A DNA stretch of 64,000 nucleotides from Elusimicrobiota bacterium (GTDB lineage: Bacteria > Elusimicrobiota > Elusimicrobia > UBA1565), in the NCBI GenBank assembly GCA_041660925.1, contig JBAZVI010000001.1:549527-613526 (forward strand). The letters are read 5' to 3'. The position numbers and the translations under genes are program-made. Shown in pieces: positions 27,860-39,000 of this stretch (the first letter of the stretch is position 1; each line of letters begins with the position of its first letter). The notes under the pieces were generated by a model. That model was not told the DNA's origin. It worked only from the letters and a program-made list of their open reading frames with translations, and ran no database searches.

Positions 27860-29392
27860 TTACCAGGAGCTCTTGAGCGGACCGATCTCGCCCTCGACCG
27901 CCTCGAGGATCTCGCAGCGCTCGACCGCGGCCATCATGTTGTTGTGGTCGGTGAAGAGCGGCCGGTCCACGTCGAGGTGCGCGACGACCCTGCGGATGGC
28001 GGCCTGCGCCGCCTTCGTGCCCTTCCCGGGCGTGAACTCCCGGAAGTCGAGGCCCTGCGCGGCGGCGATCATCTCGATGCCGAGCACCCCGAAGGCGTTC
28101 TTGAGGATCTGCTTGGTCTTGAGCGCGGCGTTCATCCCCATGCTGACGAAGTCCTCCTGATCGGCCGCGGCGGGGATGGACTGGATGCAGGAGGGCGTGC
28201 TGAGGATGCGCTGCTCGACGACGAGCATGTCGGCCGTGTACTGGCTGAGCATGTGCCCCGAGAACATCCCGGCGCCCTTCGTCAGGAACGCGGGCAGGCC
28301 CACGCTGAGCGCGGGATTGAGGAGGCGGTTGAGGCGCCGCTCGGAGAGGACGCTCACCATCGTGATGCCCGCGCCCACCATGTCGAGCGGCATGCTGATC
28401 GGCGTGCCCTGGAAGTTCGCGCCGGTGAGCACGGTGTCGCTGTCGGGCAGGAAGATGGGGTTGTCGGCCACGCCGTTGAGCTCGATCTCGAACTGCTTGC
28501 GCGCGTAGGCCAGGTGGTCGCGGAAGGCGCCGATGACCTGCGGCGTCGAGCGCATCGAGTAGGCGTCCTGCACCTTCACCTTGAGCTTGCCGGTGACGAG
28601 GTCGGAGCCGGCGCAGACCGCGCGGATGTTCTCCGCGGTCGTCACCGCCCCCTGGAAGCCGCGCAGCTCGTGGAGCCGGCGGTCGTAGGGCTTCATGTTC
28701 GCGAGCAGCGCCTCGAGGCTCATCGCGGCGGTGATCTCGGCCTGCTTGACCCAGCGCTCCGTGTCGAAGAGCTCGATGCAGCCGATGCCGGTGATGAGGT
28801 TGGAACCGTTGATCGCCGCCAGGCCGTCGCGGGCCTTGAGGCCGGGGACGGGGATGCCGGCCTTCGCGAGCGCGTCCTTCGAGGGCATGCGCTGCCCCTG
28901 ATAGAAGCACTCGCCCTCGCCCATGAGCGTGAGGGCGGCCTGGCTCATCGGCGAGAGGTCGCCGCAGGCGCCGACGCTGCCCTTCTCGCAGACCACCGGG
29001 GTGACGCCTTTGTTGAGCATGTCGACGTAGGTCTGCGTGATCTCGAGCCGGCAGCCGGAGTGCCCGCGGGAGTGGACGCTGATGCGGCTGAGGAGGGCGG
29101 CGCGCACGTGCTCGACGGGGCAGGGCTCGCCGATGCCGGCGGCGTGGTTGTAGATCAGGTACTTCTGGAACTGGCCGACCTGCTCGTCGGTGAGCACGAC
29201 CTCGGAGAACTCGCCGATGCCGGTGTTGACGCCGTACATGATCTCGCGGGCGACGATCTTCTTCTCGAGCATCCCGCGGCACTTCTTGATGCGCTCGACG
29301 GCCTCGGACGCGAGCTCGATCTTCTCTCCGTGACGGGCGACGCGGACGACGTCTTCGATCTTGAGGGACTTTCCGTCGATCTTGATGGGCAT
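27860..29392 (-). CDS. hutH: Histidine/aromatic amino acid ammonia-lyase with Cys in the MIO triad
   Basis: 510 aa, the length of bacterial histidine ammonia-lyase (HAL). These enzymes remove ammonia from histidine, phenylalanine or tyrosine using the MIO group made from an internal Ala-Ser-Gly. Here the triad at 142-144 is Ala-Cys-Gly within GSVGACGDLSPM; the codon is TGC (28964-28966). Other catalytic positions align with HAL numbering: Tyr53 in MYGVNTGIG, His83 in YNHAAGIGEP, and QED in AADQEDFVSMG. His83 after Asn82 favours a HAL-like over a PAL/TAL-like pocket, but no hutU, hutI or hutG lies nearby. GGAGGAG precedes the ATG. A TM1266-like ACT protein is encoded 13 nt downstream. The gene symbol is by family only. 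Confidence 0.88.
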   Translation of the reverse strand: MPIKIDGKSLKIEDVVRVARHGEKIELASEAVERIKKCRGMLEKKIVAREIMYGVNTGIGEFSEVVLTDEQVGQFQKYLIYNHAAGIGEPCPVEHVRAALLSRISVHSRGHSGCRLEITQTYVDMLNKGVTPVVCEKGSVGACGDLSPMSQAALTLMGEGECFYQGQRMPSKDALAKAGIPVPGLKARDGLAAINGSNLITGIGCIELFDTERWVKQAEITAAMSLEALLANMKPYDRRLHELRGFQGAVTTAENIRAVCAGSDLVTGKLKVKVQDAYSMRSTPQVIGAFRDHLAYARKQFEIELNGVADNPIFLPDSDTVLTGANFQGTPISMPLDMVGAGITMVSVLSERRLNRLLNPALSVGLPAFLTKGAGMFSGHMLSQYTADMLVVEQRILSTPSCIQSIPAAADQEDFVSMGMNAALKTKQILKNAFGVLGIEMIAAAQGLDFREFTPGKGTKAAQAAIRRVVAHLDVDRPLFTDHNNMMAAVERCEILEAVEGEIGPLKSSW

Positions 29393-29496
29393 GACTCCTC
29401 CAAATCTATGGGCTATGCGGCGTAGAATAACATTCGCCGGGGACGTTTGGAAGCCAGCGCGCTTTCGAAGGCTTCGCGGGCCCTCCGGGGACCCGG

Positions 29497-31134
29497 TCAA
29501 TACCCCGGAGGACGGTGAGAGAGGAGGACGACCCGCGCACGCGGTTCCGCGCCCGGGGCGTTCAGCGCGACGGCGCGCTGCCAGGCGGCGAGCGCCTCCT
29601 CCCGGCGGCCGGCGGACTGCAGGTAGGCGCCGAACTCGGCCCAGCACCGGCCGCAGAGGCGGTTGCGTTCGACGGCCTCGCGCTGGCGCCGCACGGCCTC
29701 CTCGATGTCCCGGGGGTCGCGCGAGGAGAGGAAACGTGCGTGCAGGGCTCGCGCCCAGCCTTGGCGACTCTCGAACGCGCGGGGATCGGCCGCGACCGCG
29801 GAGGCGAAGCCGCGCAGAGCGCCCTCGACGTCGCCCTCCGTCAGCCGGGCCTCGGCCGCGACCGCGATGCGGCTGGCCAGCAGCGGAGCGAGCAGCGCAG
29901 GGACCGCGGAGAGCGCGGCGGCGGCGAGGACCGCCGTCGCGGCGCGGCGCGGACGCAGGCGAGCGCTCGGGGCGGAGGAGACGGCGGCGCCGAGGAAGAC
30001 CGCGAGGAGGAGAAGGACCGCGAAGTACTCGACGCTCAGATCGGCGAGGGAGAAGGAGAGGAGAAGGACGGCTCCCAGCGCCCAGGGCCAGCGCCGCTCG
30101 AGCGCTTCGGGGACCCGCAGCACGAGGCGCCCCCAGGCGCCGAGCAGGAACAGGACGCCGACCGCTCCCGCAAGCCCCGCCTCGGCGAGCAGGCCGAACG
30201 GAGCGCTGTGCGCGAAGAGCGTGTTCTGCGCCCCCGGAGCCTTGTAGGCCAGGTACGCGCTCCCGAAGTTCCCCAGCCCGACGCCGGTCCAGGGACGCTC
30301 GAGGAACATGCGCCAGGCGCTCGCCCACCAACTCAGGCGTTCGACGGGAGCGGCCGGGTCCCCGGCCCAGCCCTGGCGGAAGGCGAACTTCCAGACCAGC
30401 AGGCCGACGACCAGGACGCAGAGGGCTCCGCCGGCGGCACGCCTCTTCCGGCTCGAGAGAAGTCCCTTCAGGCGCCGCGGACCGGAGAGGAAAGGCAGCC
30501 CGAGCGCCAGGATCACCATCGCCCAGGTGCTGCTGGTGAGGAGGAGGTCGAGGACGGCGGCGGCGGCGATGAAGGTCCAGAAGACCCGCGCGCCTCGTTC
30601 TTCCCACGCGCGGGCGGCCCGGGCCGCGAGCGGCGGGATCCAGGGCAGGACGAACGCCGCGAGGACGTTGGAGTTCACCATCGTTCCGGGCGCCTCGTCG
30701 AGGATGAACGAATCCGCACGGCAGCGCTGGCCGAGGAGCAGCGCGAGTTCGATCAGGAAGAGCGGGGCGACGATCCGCAGCAGGGCGTCGGGAGCGTCGT
30801 CGGAGGCCATCGTCTCTCCGGCGCAGAGGAGGACGAGGAGGGCGCTGAGTCCGGCCGTCCAGGACATCCAGGACTCGCCCGGGTTCACGGAGCCGCGGAA
30901 GGAGGCGGTGAACGCGGCGGCCGCGCAGGCGGAGGGAAGGAGCAGGGCCGTCCGGAGCCCGGGAGCGTCGGCGGGCCAACAGCGGCGCAGGAGCACCGCG
31001 AGCGCGAGCGCGAGCACGGCGACCTGGACCGCGGCCGCCGCCCACAGGTCGTGCGCCCCCCGGGCGAGCGCCGCGAAGAGCAGCAGCAGACCGAGCGCCG
31101 ACGCCGCGAAGCGCTCGAAGCGGGCTGCGCTCAT
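29497..31134 (-). CDS. O-antigen ligase/polymerase-like protein with C-terminal TPR
   Basis: 545 aa with about eleven membrane spans, then a soluble C-terminus of about 140 residues with TPR-like repeats (EALAAWQRAVALNAPGA). The motif FLERPWTGVGLGNFGSAY and the His in LFAHSAPFGLLAEAG are typical of the Wzy_C/O-antigen ligase family, which joins polysaccharide to lipid A core or glycosylates pilins. It is the last gene of the cysK operon; its ATG overlaps the stop of a 44-aa ORF (ATGA). Its pairing with cysteine synthesis is unexpected. Confidence 0.78.
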   Translation of the reverse strand: MSAARFERFAASALGLLLLFAALARGAHDLWAAAAVQVAVLALALAVLLRRCWPADAPGLRTALLLPSACAAAAFTASFRGSVNPGESWMSWTAGLSALLVLLCAGETMASDDAPDALLRIVAPLFLIELALLLGQRCRADSFILDEAPGTMVNSNVLAAFVLPWIPPLAARAARAWEERGARVFWTFIAAAAVLDLLLTSSTWAMVILALGLPFLSGPRRLKGLLSSRKRRAAGGALCVLVVGLLVWKFAFRQGWAGDPAAPVERLSWWASAWRMFLERPWTGVGLGNFGSAYLAYKAPGAQNTLFAHSAPFGLLAEAGLAGAVGVLFLLGAWGRLVLRVPEALERRWPWALGAVLLLSFSLADLSVEYFAVLLLLAVFLGAAVSSAPSARLRPRRAATAVLAAAALSAVPALLAPLLASRIAVAAEARLTEGDVEGALRGFASAVAADPRAFESRQGWARALHARFLSSRDPRDIEEAVRRQREAVERNRLCGRCWAEFGAYLQSAGRREEALAAWQRAVALNAPGAEPRARVVLLSHRPPGY

Positions 31135-31265
31135 GCGCGCGGCTTGCAGGCCTCGACGAGGGAGTGCATGCCCTCGTCGCGGTGGAGCAGGCGGACGGAG
31201 CGGAACCCGGCGGCCTGGAAGCCGCGCGCCGCGGCGGCGAGGGTCTCGGCCGTCCAGGGCCTCAA
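31131..31265 (-). CDS. Possible 44-aa protein coupled on both sides
   Basis: A TTG at 31265 overlaps the TGA of the dehydrogenase gene (TTGA), and the TGA at 31131-31133 overlaps the ATG of the O-antigen ligase gene (ATGA). The frame exactly fills the space between two genes that would otherwise be 127 nt apart in an operon where every other junction is a 4-bp overlap. The product would be soluble: MRPWTAETLAAAARGF, then QAAGFRSVRLLHRDEGMHSL, then VEACKPRA. It could be a real small protein, or the C-terminal remnant of a larger gene (the AAGF...VRLL pattern resembles the end of a Rossmann-type enzyme). Not recognised. Confidence 0.45.
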   Translation of the reverse strand: MRPWTAETLAAAARGFQAAGFRSVRLLHRDEGMHSLVEACKPRA

Positions 31266-32386
31266 GGCGCCGCCTCGAAGGGGAAGCTCCAGCCCTTGAG
31301 GCCGAGCTCGTCGCGCATCGCGAGCATCTCCTTCTGCGTTTCGCGAGTGAGCGGCACGCCCAGACGCTCGCGCTCGAGCGAAGACAGGTGCTCCTTCTCT
31401 CCGGCCGTATAGATGCGATCCTGGCCCGGCGCCTTGCGCGAGGCCCGCAGCCCTCGGAGGATGTCGCCGGCGGTCTTCTTGAACTCCGAGAGCTCGCAGA
31501 AGGCGGAGACGTCGAAGGCCATGAAGAAATGCCCGAGGCGATAGGGCACCTTCTTCCCGTTCTCGAAGCCGAGCAGCATCTTGAGGAAGGCGCCGCCCTG
31601 GAGCGCCGCCGAAAGGATCTCGACGACCGCGCCGTAGCCGTAGCCCTTGTAGCCCGCGGTCTCCTCGCCGATGCCGCCCAACGGAGTGAGCGCCGCCGTC
31701 CCCTTCACCAGCTCTCCAAGGGTCGCCCGCGCGTCCGTCCGGGGCTTCCCGTCATCGCCGATGACCCAGCCCTCGGGCATGGGCTTGTCGATGCGCGCGT
31801 AGATCTCGACCTTGCCGCGCTGGGTCAGCGAGGTCGCGCAGTCGAGCACGAAGGGGAAGGGCTCGTCGGTGGGGAGCGCGAAGGTCAGGGGATTGGTCCC
31901 GAGCATGTTCTCGACGCCGAAGGTCGGGGCCACGGAGGGCCGGGCGTTGGTGCCGGTCGCGCCGATGAGCCCCTGCTCGGCCGCCATCATCGCGTAGTAG
32001 CCGGCGATGCCGTAGTGCGTCGAGTTGCGCACGGCGACCATCGCGGTGCCGTATTTGCGGGCCTTCGCGATGCAGAGCTCCATGGAGCGCCTGGCGACGA
32101 CGTGCCCCATCCCGTCGTGGCCGTCGACGACCGCGGTCGTCGGGCCCTCGCGGACGAGTTCGAAGCGGGTGACGGGGGCCTGGATGCCCTCGCGGATGCG
32201 GTCGTAGTAGATGGTCTTCATCCGCGCGATGCCGTGGGAGTCGATTCCGCGGCGATCGGACTCGACGAGGACGGCGGCGCAGACCTTCGCGTCGGCGTCG
32301 GGCACTCCGAGCCCGCGGAAGACGTCGGCCATGAAGCGCTCGAGGAGCTCGAGCGGAAGGCGGACCGTCCCGGGAGCGGGGTTCAC
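31262..32386 (-). CDS. Ldh2-family NAD(P)-dependent 2-hydroxyacid dehydrogenase
   Basis: 374 aa. This belongs to the malate/L-lactate/sulfolactate/ureidoglycolate dehydrogenase family, distinct from classical LDH: RRGIDSHGIARM, NSTHYGIAGYYAMMAAEQG, MLGTNPLTFALPT, GYKGYGYGAVVEILS. Substrate specificity is not readable. Oxidation of malate, lactate or 3-sulfolactate are all possible; the last would suit the sulfur context of cysK and cysE upstream. The GTG start overlaps the osmC stop (GTGA). Confidence 0.85.
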   Translation of the reverse strand: MNPAPGTVRLPLELLERFMADVFRGLGVPDADAKVCAAVLVESDRRGIDSHGIARMKTIYYDRIREGIQAPVTRFELVREGPTTAVVDGHDGMGHVVARRSMELCIAKARKYGTAMVAVRNSTHYGIAGYYAMMAAEQGLIGATGTNARPSVAPTFGVENMLGTNPLTFALPTDEPFPFVLDCATSLTQRGKVEIYARIDKPMPEGWVIGDDGKPRTDARATLGELVKGTAALTPLGGIGEETAGYKGYGYGAVVEILSAALQGGAFLKMLLGFENGKKVPYRLGHFFMAFDVSAFCELSEFKKTAGDILRGLRASRKAPGQDRIYTAGEKEHLSSLERERLGVPLTRETQKEMLAMRDELGLKGWSFPFEAAP

Positions 32387-32796
32387 GACGGATACTCGTA
32401 CTTCACCGTCACCTTCACTTCGGGATGCAGGCTGAGCTTCACCGGACAGGTCGCCGCCGCGGCCTCGAGCCGGGCGCGCTGCGCGGGCTCGAGCGGCCGG
32501 GGCAGGGAGACGACCAGCGCGAGCTCCGCGATGCGCCGCGGCGGCTGCGCCGTCATCGTCTTCACGGCGCGGACCCTCGCGCCGGAGATGTCGAGCTCGG
32601 CGCGCTGCGCGGCGAGCCCCATGATCGTGAGCATGCAGGACGCCAGCGAGGCCGCGACGAGGTCGGTCGGCGAGAAGGCGGCGCCCTTCCCGCCGTTGTC
32701 GGTCGGCGCGTCGGTCGAGAACACGGCCTTCGAGGGGCCGTGGGACGCCAGGCAGCGGAGGTCCCCTTCGTACAGCACGTCGATCTCGACGCTCAT
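32383..32796 (-). CDS. OsmC-family peroxiredoxin-like protein
   Basis: 137 aa. OsmC/Ohr family, which reduces organic hydroperoxides with a pair of Cys. Cys54 (ASLASCMLTIMG) and Cys117 (AATCPVKLSLHPE) are both present. FSTDAPTDNGGKGAAFSPTD is the typical substrate loop. It starts with ATG overlapping the cysE stop (ATGA). Lying between cysteine-synthesis genes, it may serve thiol or peroxide balance. Confidence 0.88.
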   Translation of the reverse strand: MSVEIDVLYEGDLRCLASHGPSKAVFSTDAPTDNGGKGAAFSPTDLVAASLASCMLTIMGLAAQRAELDISGARVRAVKTMTAQPPRRIAELALVVSLPRPLEPAQRARLEAAAATCPVKLSLHPEVKVTVKYEYPS

Positions 32797-33730
32797 CCCT
32801 TCCCCCTCGCGACGGTCCGTCCCCCGCTCTGCAGGATCTGCGAACCCGGAGGGCAGGACTCGGTCAGCCAGACGTTGCCGCCCACCGTCGAGCCCTTCCC
32901 GATGGTGACGGTCCCGAGGATGGTCGCCCCGGCGTAGATGATGACGCCGTCTTCGACGTCGGGGTGGCGCTTGACGCCCTTGACCGGGCGCCCCTGCGCG
33001 TCGAGCGGGAAGCTCTTGGCGCCCAGGGTCACGCCCTGGTAGATGCGCACGTCGCGGCCGATGACCGCGGTCTCGCCGATGACGACCCCGGTGCCGTGGT
33101 CGATGAAGAAGCGGCCGCCGATGCGGGCGCCCGGATGGATGTCGATGCCCGTGACGGAGTGCGCGTGCTCGGTGATCATGCGCGGGATGAGCGGGACCTT
33201 GAGCGCGTAGAGCTCGTGAGCGACGCGTTGATAGGTGATGGCCAGCACCCCGGGGTAGCAGAAGACCGTCTCGGCCGGGGAGACCGCGGCCGGGTCGCCC
33301 TCGTAGGCGGCCTGCACGTCGCTGACGAGGAGGGCCCGCACCTCGGGGAGGCGGCGAAGGAAGGCGGCGACGAGCTCTTCGGAGCGCGCGGCGCAGGCGG
33401 TGCAGTCGTCGCGGCCCTCGCAGAAGAAGCAGAAGGCGCGGCGGATCTGCTCGACGAGGATGCGCTGGGCGTGGTCCAGCTCGGCCCCGACGTGGAAGGC
33501 CATCCCGTCCGGGGAGCTCTCCTCGTCGGCGAAGTAGCCGGGGAAGAGGGCCGAGCGCAGGAGCTCCACGGCCTCCAGCACGCGGGCGTTCGACGGCAGC
33601 GGCTCGCCGGTGCGCGGCCGGCGCAGGGGGCTCACGTTCTCGTCGACCTTCCAGCTCAGAGCGTCGGCGGCGGTGCGCAGGGCCTCGCCCAGGGCGCCGC
33701 GGGCCTCCGGGGACTTCGTCGCGCGGGTCT

Positions 33731-33734
<4 letters not shown>
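32793..33734 (-). CDS. cysE: Serine O-acetyltransferase
   Basis: 313 aa. It makes O-acetylserine, the substrate of CysK. A helical N-terminal domain with CEGRDDCTACAARSEEL (possibly redox- or metal-binding, unusual for CysE) is followed by a left-handed hexapeptide beta-helix: IDIHPGARIGGRFFIDHGTG, VVIGETAVIG, IYQGVTLGAKSFP, HPDVEDGVIIYAGATILG. The length resembles the long CysE/SrpH type. The ATG at 33734 overlaps the cysK stop (ATGA), which I prefer over an ATG four codons earlier. Confidence 0.92.
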
Positions 33735-34666
<932 letters not shown>

Positions 34667-34674
34667 AGGTCCCT

Positions 34675-34680
34675 ATGATA
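34675..34680 (-). promoter_or_regulatory. -10 box of the cysK operon, leaderless
   Basis: Minus-strand TATCAT ends 8 nt before ATG 34666. An AGGGA between them could act as a weak ribosome site if transcription starts earlier. Confidence 0.5.
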
Positions 34681-34681
34681 C

Positions 34682-34720
34682 AAAAGAGGCGGCGGGCCCG
34701 CGTCCCGCAGGCCCGCCGCC
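34682..34720 (-). terminator. Terminator of the heptad-repeat gene
   Basis: A perfect 11-bp G/C stem (34688-34698 with 34710-34720) is followed on the minus strand by TCTTTT. The hairpin covers the expected -35 region of the cysK promoter. Confidence 0.75.
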
Positions 34721-34739
34721 GGTCCGCTGGGCGTCGAAA

Positions 34740-35300
34740 CTACTTGCGGCCGCCGTGTCCCTTCCCGCGCGCCTTGCGCTCGCCCCGCTCCTGGCGGTGC
34801 TCGCCCTGGCGCTCCATGCGCTCGCCGCGTCCCTGGCGCCGCTCCCCCTGCGTCTGCATGCGCTCGCCGCGGTCCTGCAGGCGGTCGCCCTGCTTCTGCA
34901 TCCGCTCGCCGCGCTTCTCCAGGGCCTCTCCTCTGGCTCCGCCGATCTGCTCGCCCTTCTGCTCCAGGGCCTCGCCGCGGTCCTCGCGGCGCTCGCCGCG
35001 CTTCTCCAGGGCTTCGCCGCGGTTCTCACGACGCTCGCCCTGCTTCTCCAGGCGCTCGCCGCGCTGCTCGCGGCGCTCGCCCTGACGTTCCATGCGTTGG
35101 CCGTGGCGGACCTTCCCCTGGCCGACGGCCGGGGTCGCGGGAGTCGCCGGGGTCGCCGGAGCGCCCGCCTTCGGGTCGGCCGGTGTCGCCGGGGTCGCGG
35201 GCGTCGCTCCCTGGTCCTTCTTGCCGCTGTCGTCGTTCTGAGCGGCGGCGAACGCCGGGATGAGGAGCACGGAGAGGACGAATGCGGAGATGAACTTCAT
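34740..35300 (-). CDS. Secreted GExxExR heptad-repeat protein
   Basis: 186 aa. A signal peptide (MKFISAFVLSVLLIPAFAAA) is followed by an Ala-Thr-Pro linker (ATPATPATP repeats, residues 31-60). About 15 tandem heptads fill the rest (67-173): GERREQR, GERLEKQ, GERRENR, GEALEKR and variants, then a basic Lys/Gly/His end. The charged residues would form a long single helix or coil with alternating Arg and Glu. An AGGAGG site precedes the ATG. The function is unknown; an extracellular or periplasmic nucleic-acid, metal or surface-glycan binding spacer is conceivable. It is monocistronic, with a terminator. Confidence 0.85.
   Translation of the reverse strand: MKFISAFVLSVLLIPAFAAAQNDDSGKKDQGATPATPATPADPKAGAPATPATPATPAVGQGKVRHGQRMERQGERREQRGERLEKQGERRENRGEALEKRGERREDRGEALEQKGEQIGGARGEALEKRGERMQKQGDRLQDRGERMQTQGERRQGRGERMERQGEHRQERGERKARGKGHGGRK
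34782..35102 (-). repeat. 21-bp (7-codon) tandem repeat array
   Basis: About 15 degenerate copies of a 21-nt unit encode the GERxExR heptad. One unit (around residues 116-123) is expanded to eight residues, GEQIGGAR. Confidence 0.8.
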
Positions 35301-35380
35301 GAACGGCCTCCTGAGGGGCGTCCGCCCCTGCGCTTATCTTTACGGCCGGATCCGCGTTTCGTTCGCGGTCTCCGGAGCTC

Positions 35381-36271
35381 CTACCTCGCGCCGCCCTTCC
35401 GCATCGCGCGGCGGCGCTCCCGATCCGAAGGGTATCCTGCCGCCATCCTAGCATTCGAACGATAGGCCTGCACCTGGAAGAAGCCCAGGACCATGACGTT
35501 CACCAGAAGCCCGTCGGGCACCCAGCGCCCGCGGGCGTTGAGCCCGAAGAGCAGGGCCTGGAGCCCGACCGCGGACAGGAGCTGGAACCGGCCCACCGGC
35601 TCATCGGAATACCTCCCGACCATGAGGCGGGCGTTCTCCCCCACCTCCCGCAGGCGCGCGCGGAAACTCTGGCCCCTCGAAGGCCAGGGGGCCAGCAGGC
35701 CGAGGCAGACCGCGTGCACGAAGACGTAGGTATAGGCCATCCCGATGAAGAAGAACTCGGCGCTCCCCGGCTCCTGCCGGGCGTCGAGCCAGCCCGTCTT
35801 GAGCTGATAGGCGCCGAAGAGGACGACCGTCAGCAGATGCCAGAGGTAGCCGAGGAACTTCGCGGCGTCCGGCAGCGGGACGCGGACGACGACGAGGGAA
35901 AGGACCGCCGCCGTGGCCGGGGCGCAGAGCGCCAGCAGGGCGTAGCTCCCGGGCGTTCCCGAGAACAGCGTCCCCCGGAAGGCGTACCACAACGCGAGGG
36001 TGTTGACGAGGAGGGTCTCCTCGTCGACGAGGTCGAGGAGGTCCTCCTTGTAGGTGGTGACGAGGAGCACGGGGACGAAGAACGAGAAGTAGCCGACCGC
36101 GGCGGCGGGATCGGCGACCCCGCTGAAGTACGCTCCCAGCGCGACCCCCGCGGTGACCGCGGCGAGGAAGGCGAGCTTGTTCCAGCGGTCCCGTGCGCCC
36201 TGCAGCATGAGCAGGAGCTGCAGGAGGACCCCCGCGCTGAACGCCTGGGGCCCGGAGAGGTCGAAGCGCAC
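35381..36271 (-). CDS. Multi-span membrane protein, unknown
   Basis: 296 aa with about seven or eight hydrophobic spans; not recognised. Segments include GYFSFFVPVLLVTTYKEDLL, DEETLLVNTLALWYAFRGTL, a loop YQLKTGWLDARQEPGSAEFF, and a C-terminal cytoplasmic basic tail (YPSDRERRRAMRKGG). The start appears to be GTG at 36271, 5 nt after a GATAAT element. It lies between the heptad-repeat gene and sdhB on the same strand, without tight spacing to either. Confidence 0.65.
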   Translation of the reverse strand: MRFDLSGPQAFSAGVLLQLLLMLQGARDRWNKLAFLAAVTAGVALGAYFSGVADPAAAVGYFSFFVPVLLVTTYKEDLLDLVDEETLLVNTLALWYAFRGTLFSGTPGSYALLALCAPATAAVLSLVVVRVPLPDAAKFLGYLWHLLTVVLFGAYQLKTGWLDARQEPGSAEFFFIGMAYTYVFVHAVCLGLLAPWPSRGQSFRARLREVGENARLMVGRYSDEPVGRFQLLSAVGLQALLFGLNARGRWVPDGLLVNVMVLGFFQVQAYRSNARMAAGYPSDRERRRAMRKGGAR

Positions 36272-36321
36272 GCGGTATTATCCTTCCCAGGCGGCGCCGG
36301 GCACCGAGAGGTCAACGAACG

Positions 36322-37079
36322 TCATTCGACAGGGGTCCGCAGAGAAGCGCGCAGGAACTCGCGGTTGAGGCGGGCGATGTTCGAGAGCTTGACGCCCTTG
36401 GGGCAGGTGGCCTCGCACTCGCCTTCGTTGGTGCAGTTCCCGAAGCCCTCCTTGTCGTGCCGGCGCATCATCGCCAGCGCGCGGCGCTCGCGCTCGGGAC
36501 CGCCCTGGGGGAGCAGGGCGAGCTGGGAGATCTTCGCGGCCACGAAGAGCATCGCCGAGGCGTTGGGACAGGCGGCGACGCAGGCCCCGCAGCCGACGCA
36601 GGAGGCCGCGTCCATCGCCAGCTCCGCCTTATGCCGGGGCACGGGCGCGGCATTGGCTTCCGGCGCCGACCCGGTGTTCACCGAGACGAAGCCCCCCGCC
36701 TGGAGGATGCGGTCGAAGGCCGAGCGGTCCGCGACGAGGTCCTTCACGGTCGGAAAGCCGCGCGCGCGAAAAGGCTCGACGGTGATCGTGTCCCCATCCT
36801 TGTAGCGGCGCATCCGGTTGTCGCAGCTGGTGGCCAGCGGGTCCTTTCCGTGCGGGCGGCCGTCGATGACGAGGCTGCACATGCCGCAGATGCCCTCGCG
36901 GCAGTCATGGTCGAAGGCCACCGGGTCTTCGCCCAGGCCGATGAGCTGTTCGTTCAGCGTGTCGAGCATCTCGAGGAAGGACATGTCCGGCAGGATGCCC
37001 TCCACCTTGTAGGTCTTGAGCTCGCCCGGGATCCCGGGACCCTTCTGCCGCCAGATCCGCAACGTCAGATTCATGCCGC

Positions 37080-37083
<4 letters not shown>
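36322..37083 (-). CDS. sdhB: Succinate dehydrogenase iron-sulfur subunit
   Basis: 253 aa. The N-terminal [2Fe-2S] domain carries CREGICGMCSLVIDG and a later Cys in ATSCDNRM. The C-terminal domain has CVGCGACVAACPNA and CTNEGECEATCPKG for the [4Fe-4S] and [3Fe-4S] clusters. It carries electrons from SdhA flavin to the membrane quinone. The ATG at 37083 overlaps the sdhA stop (ATGA). It is the last gene of the sdhCAB order typical of B. subtilis-like or Bacteroidota-like complexes. Confidence 0.96.
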
Positions 37084-38999
<1,916 letters not shown>

Positions 39000-39000
39000 G

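Noticed and set aside
27860..31045. A minus-strand frame that would fuse the ammonia-lyase to about 550 upstream residues
   Set aside because: The upstream part is an out-of-frame reading of the O-antigen ligase gene. The lyase has its own ATG with GGAGGAG and the usual family N-terminus.
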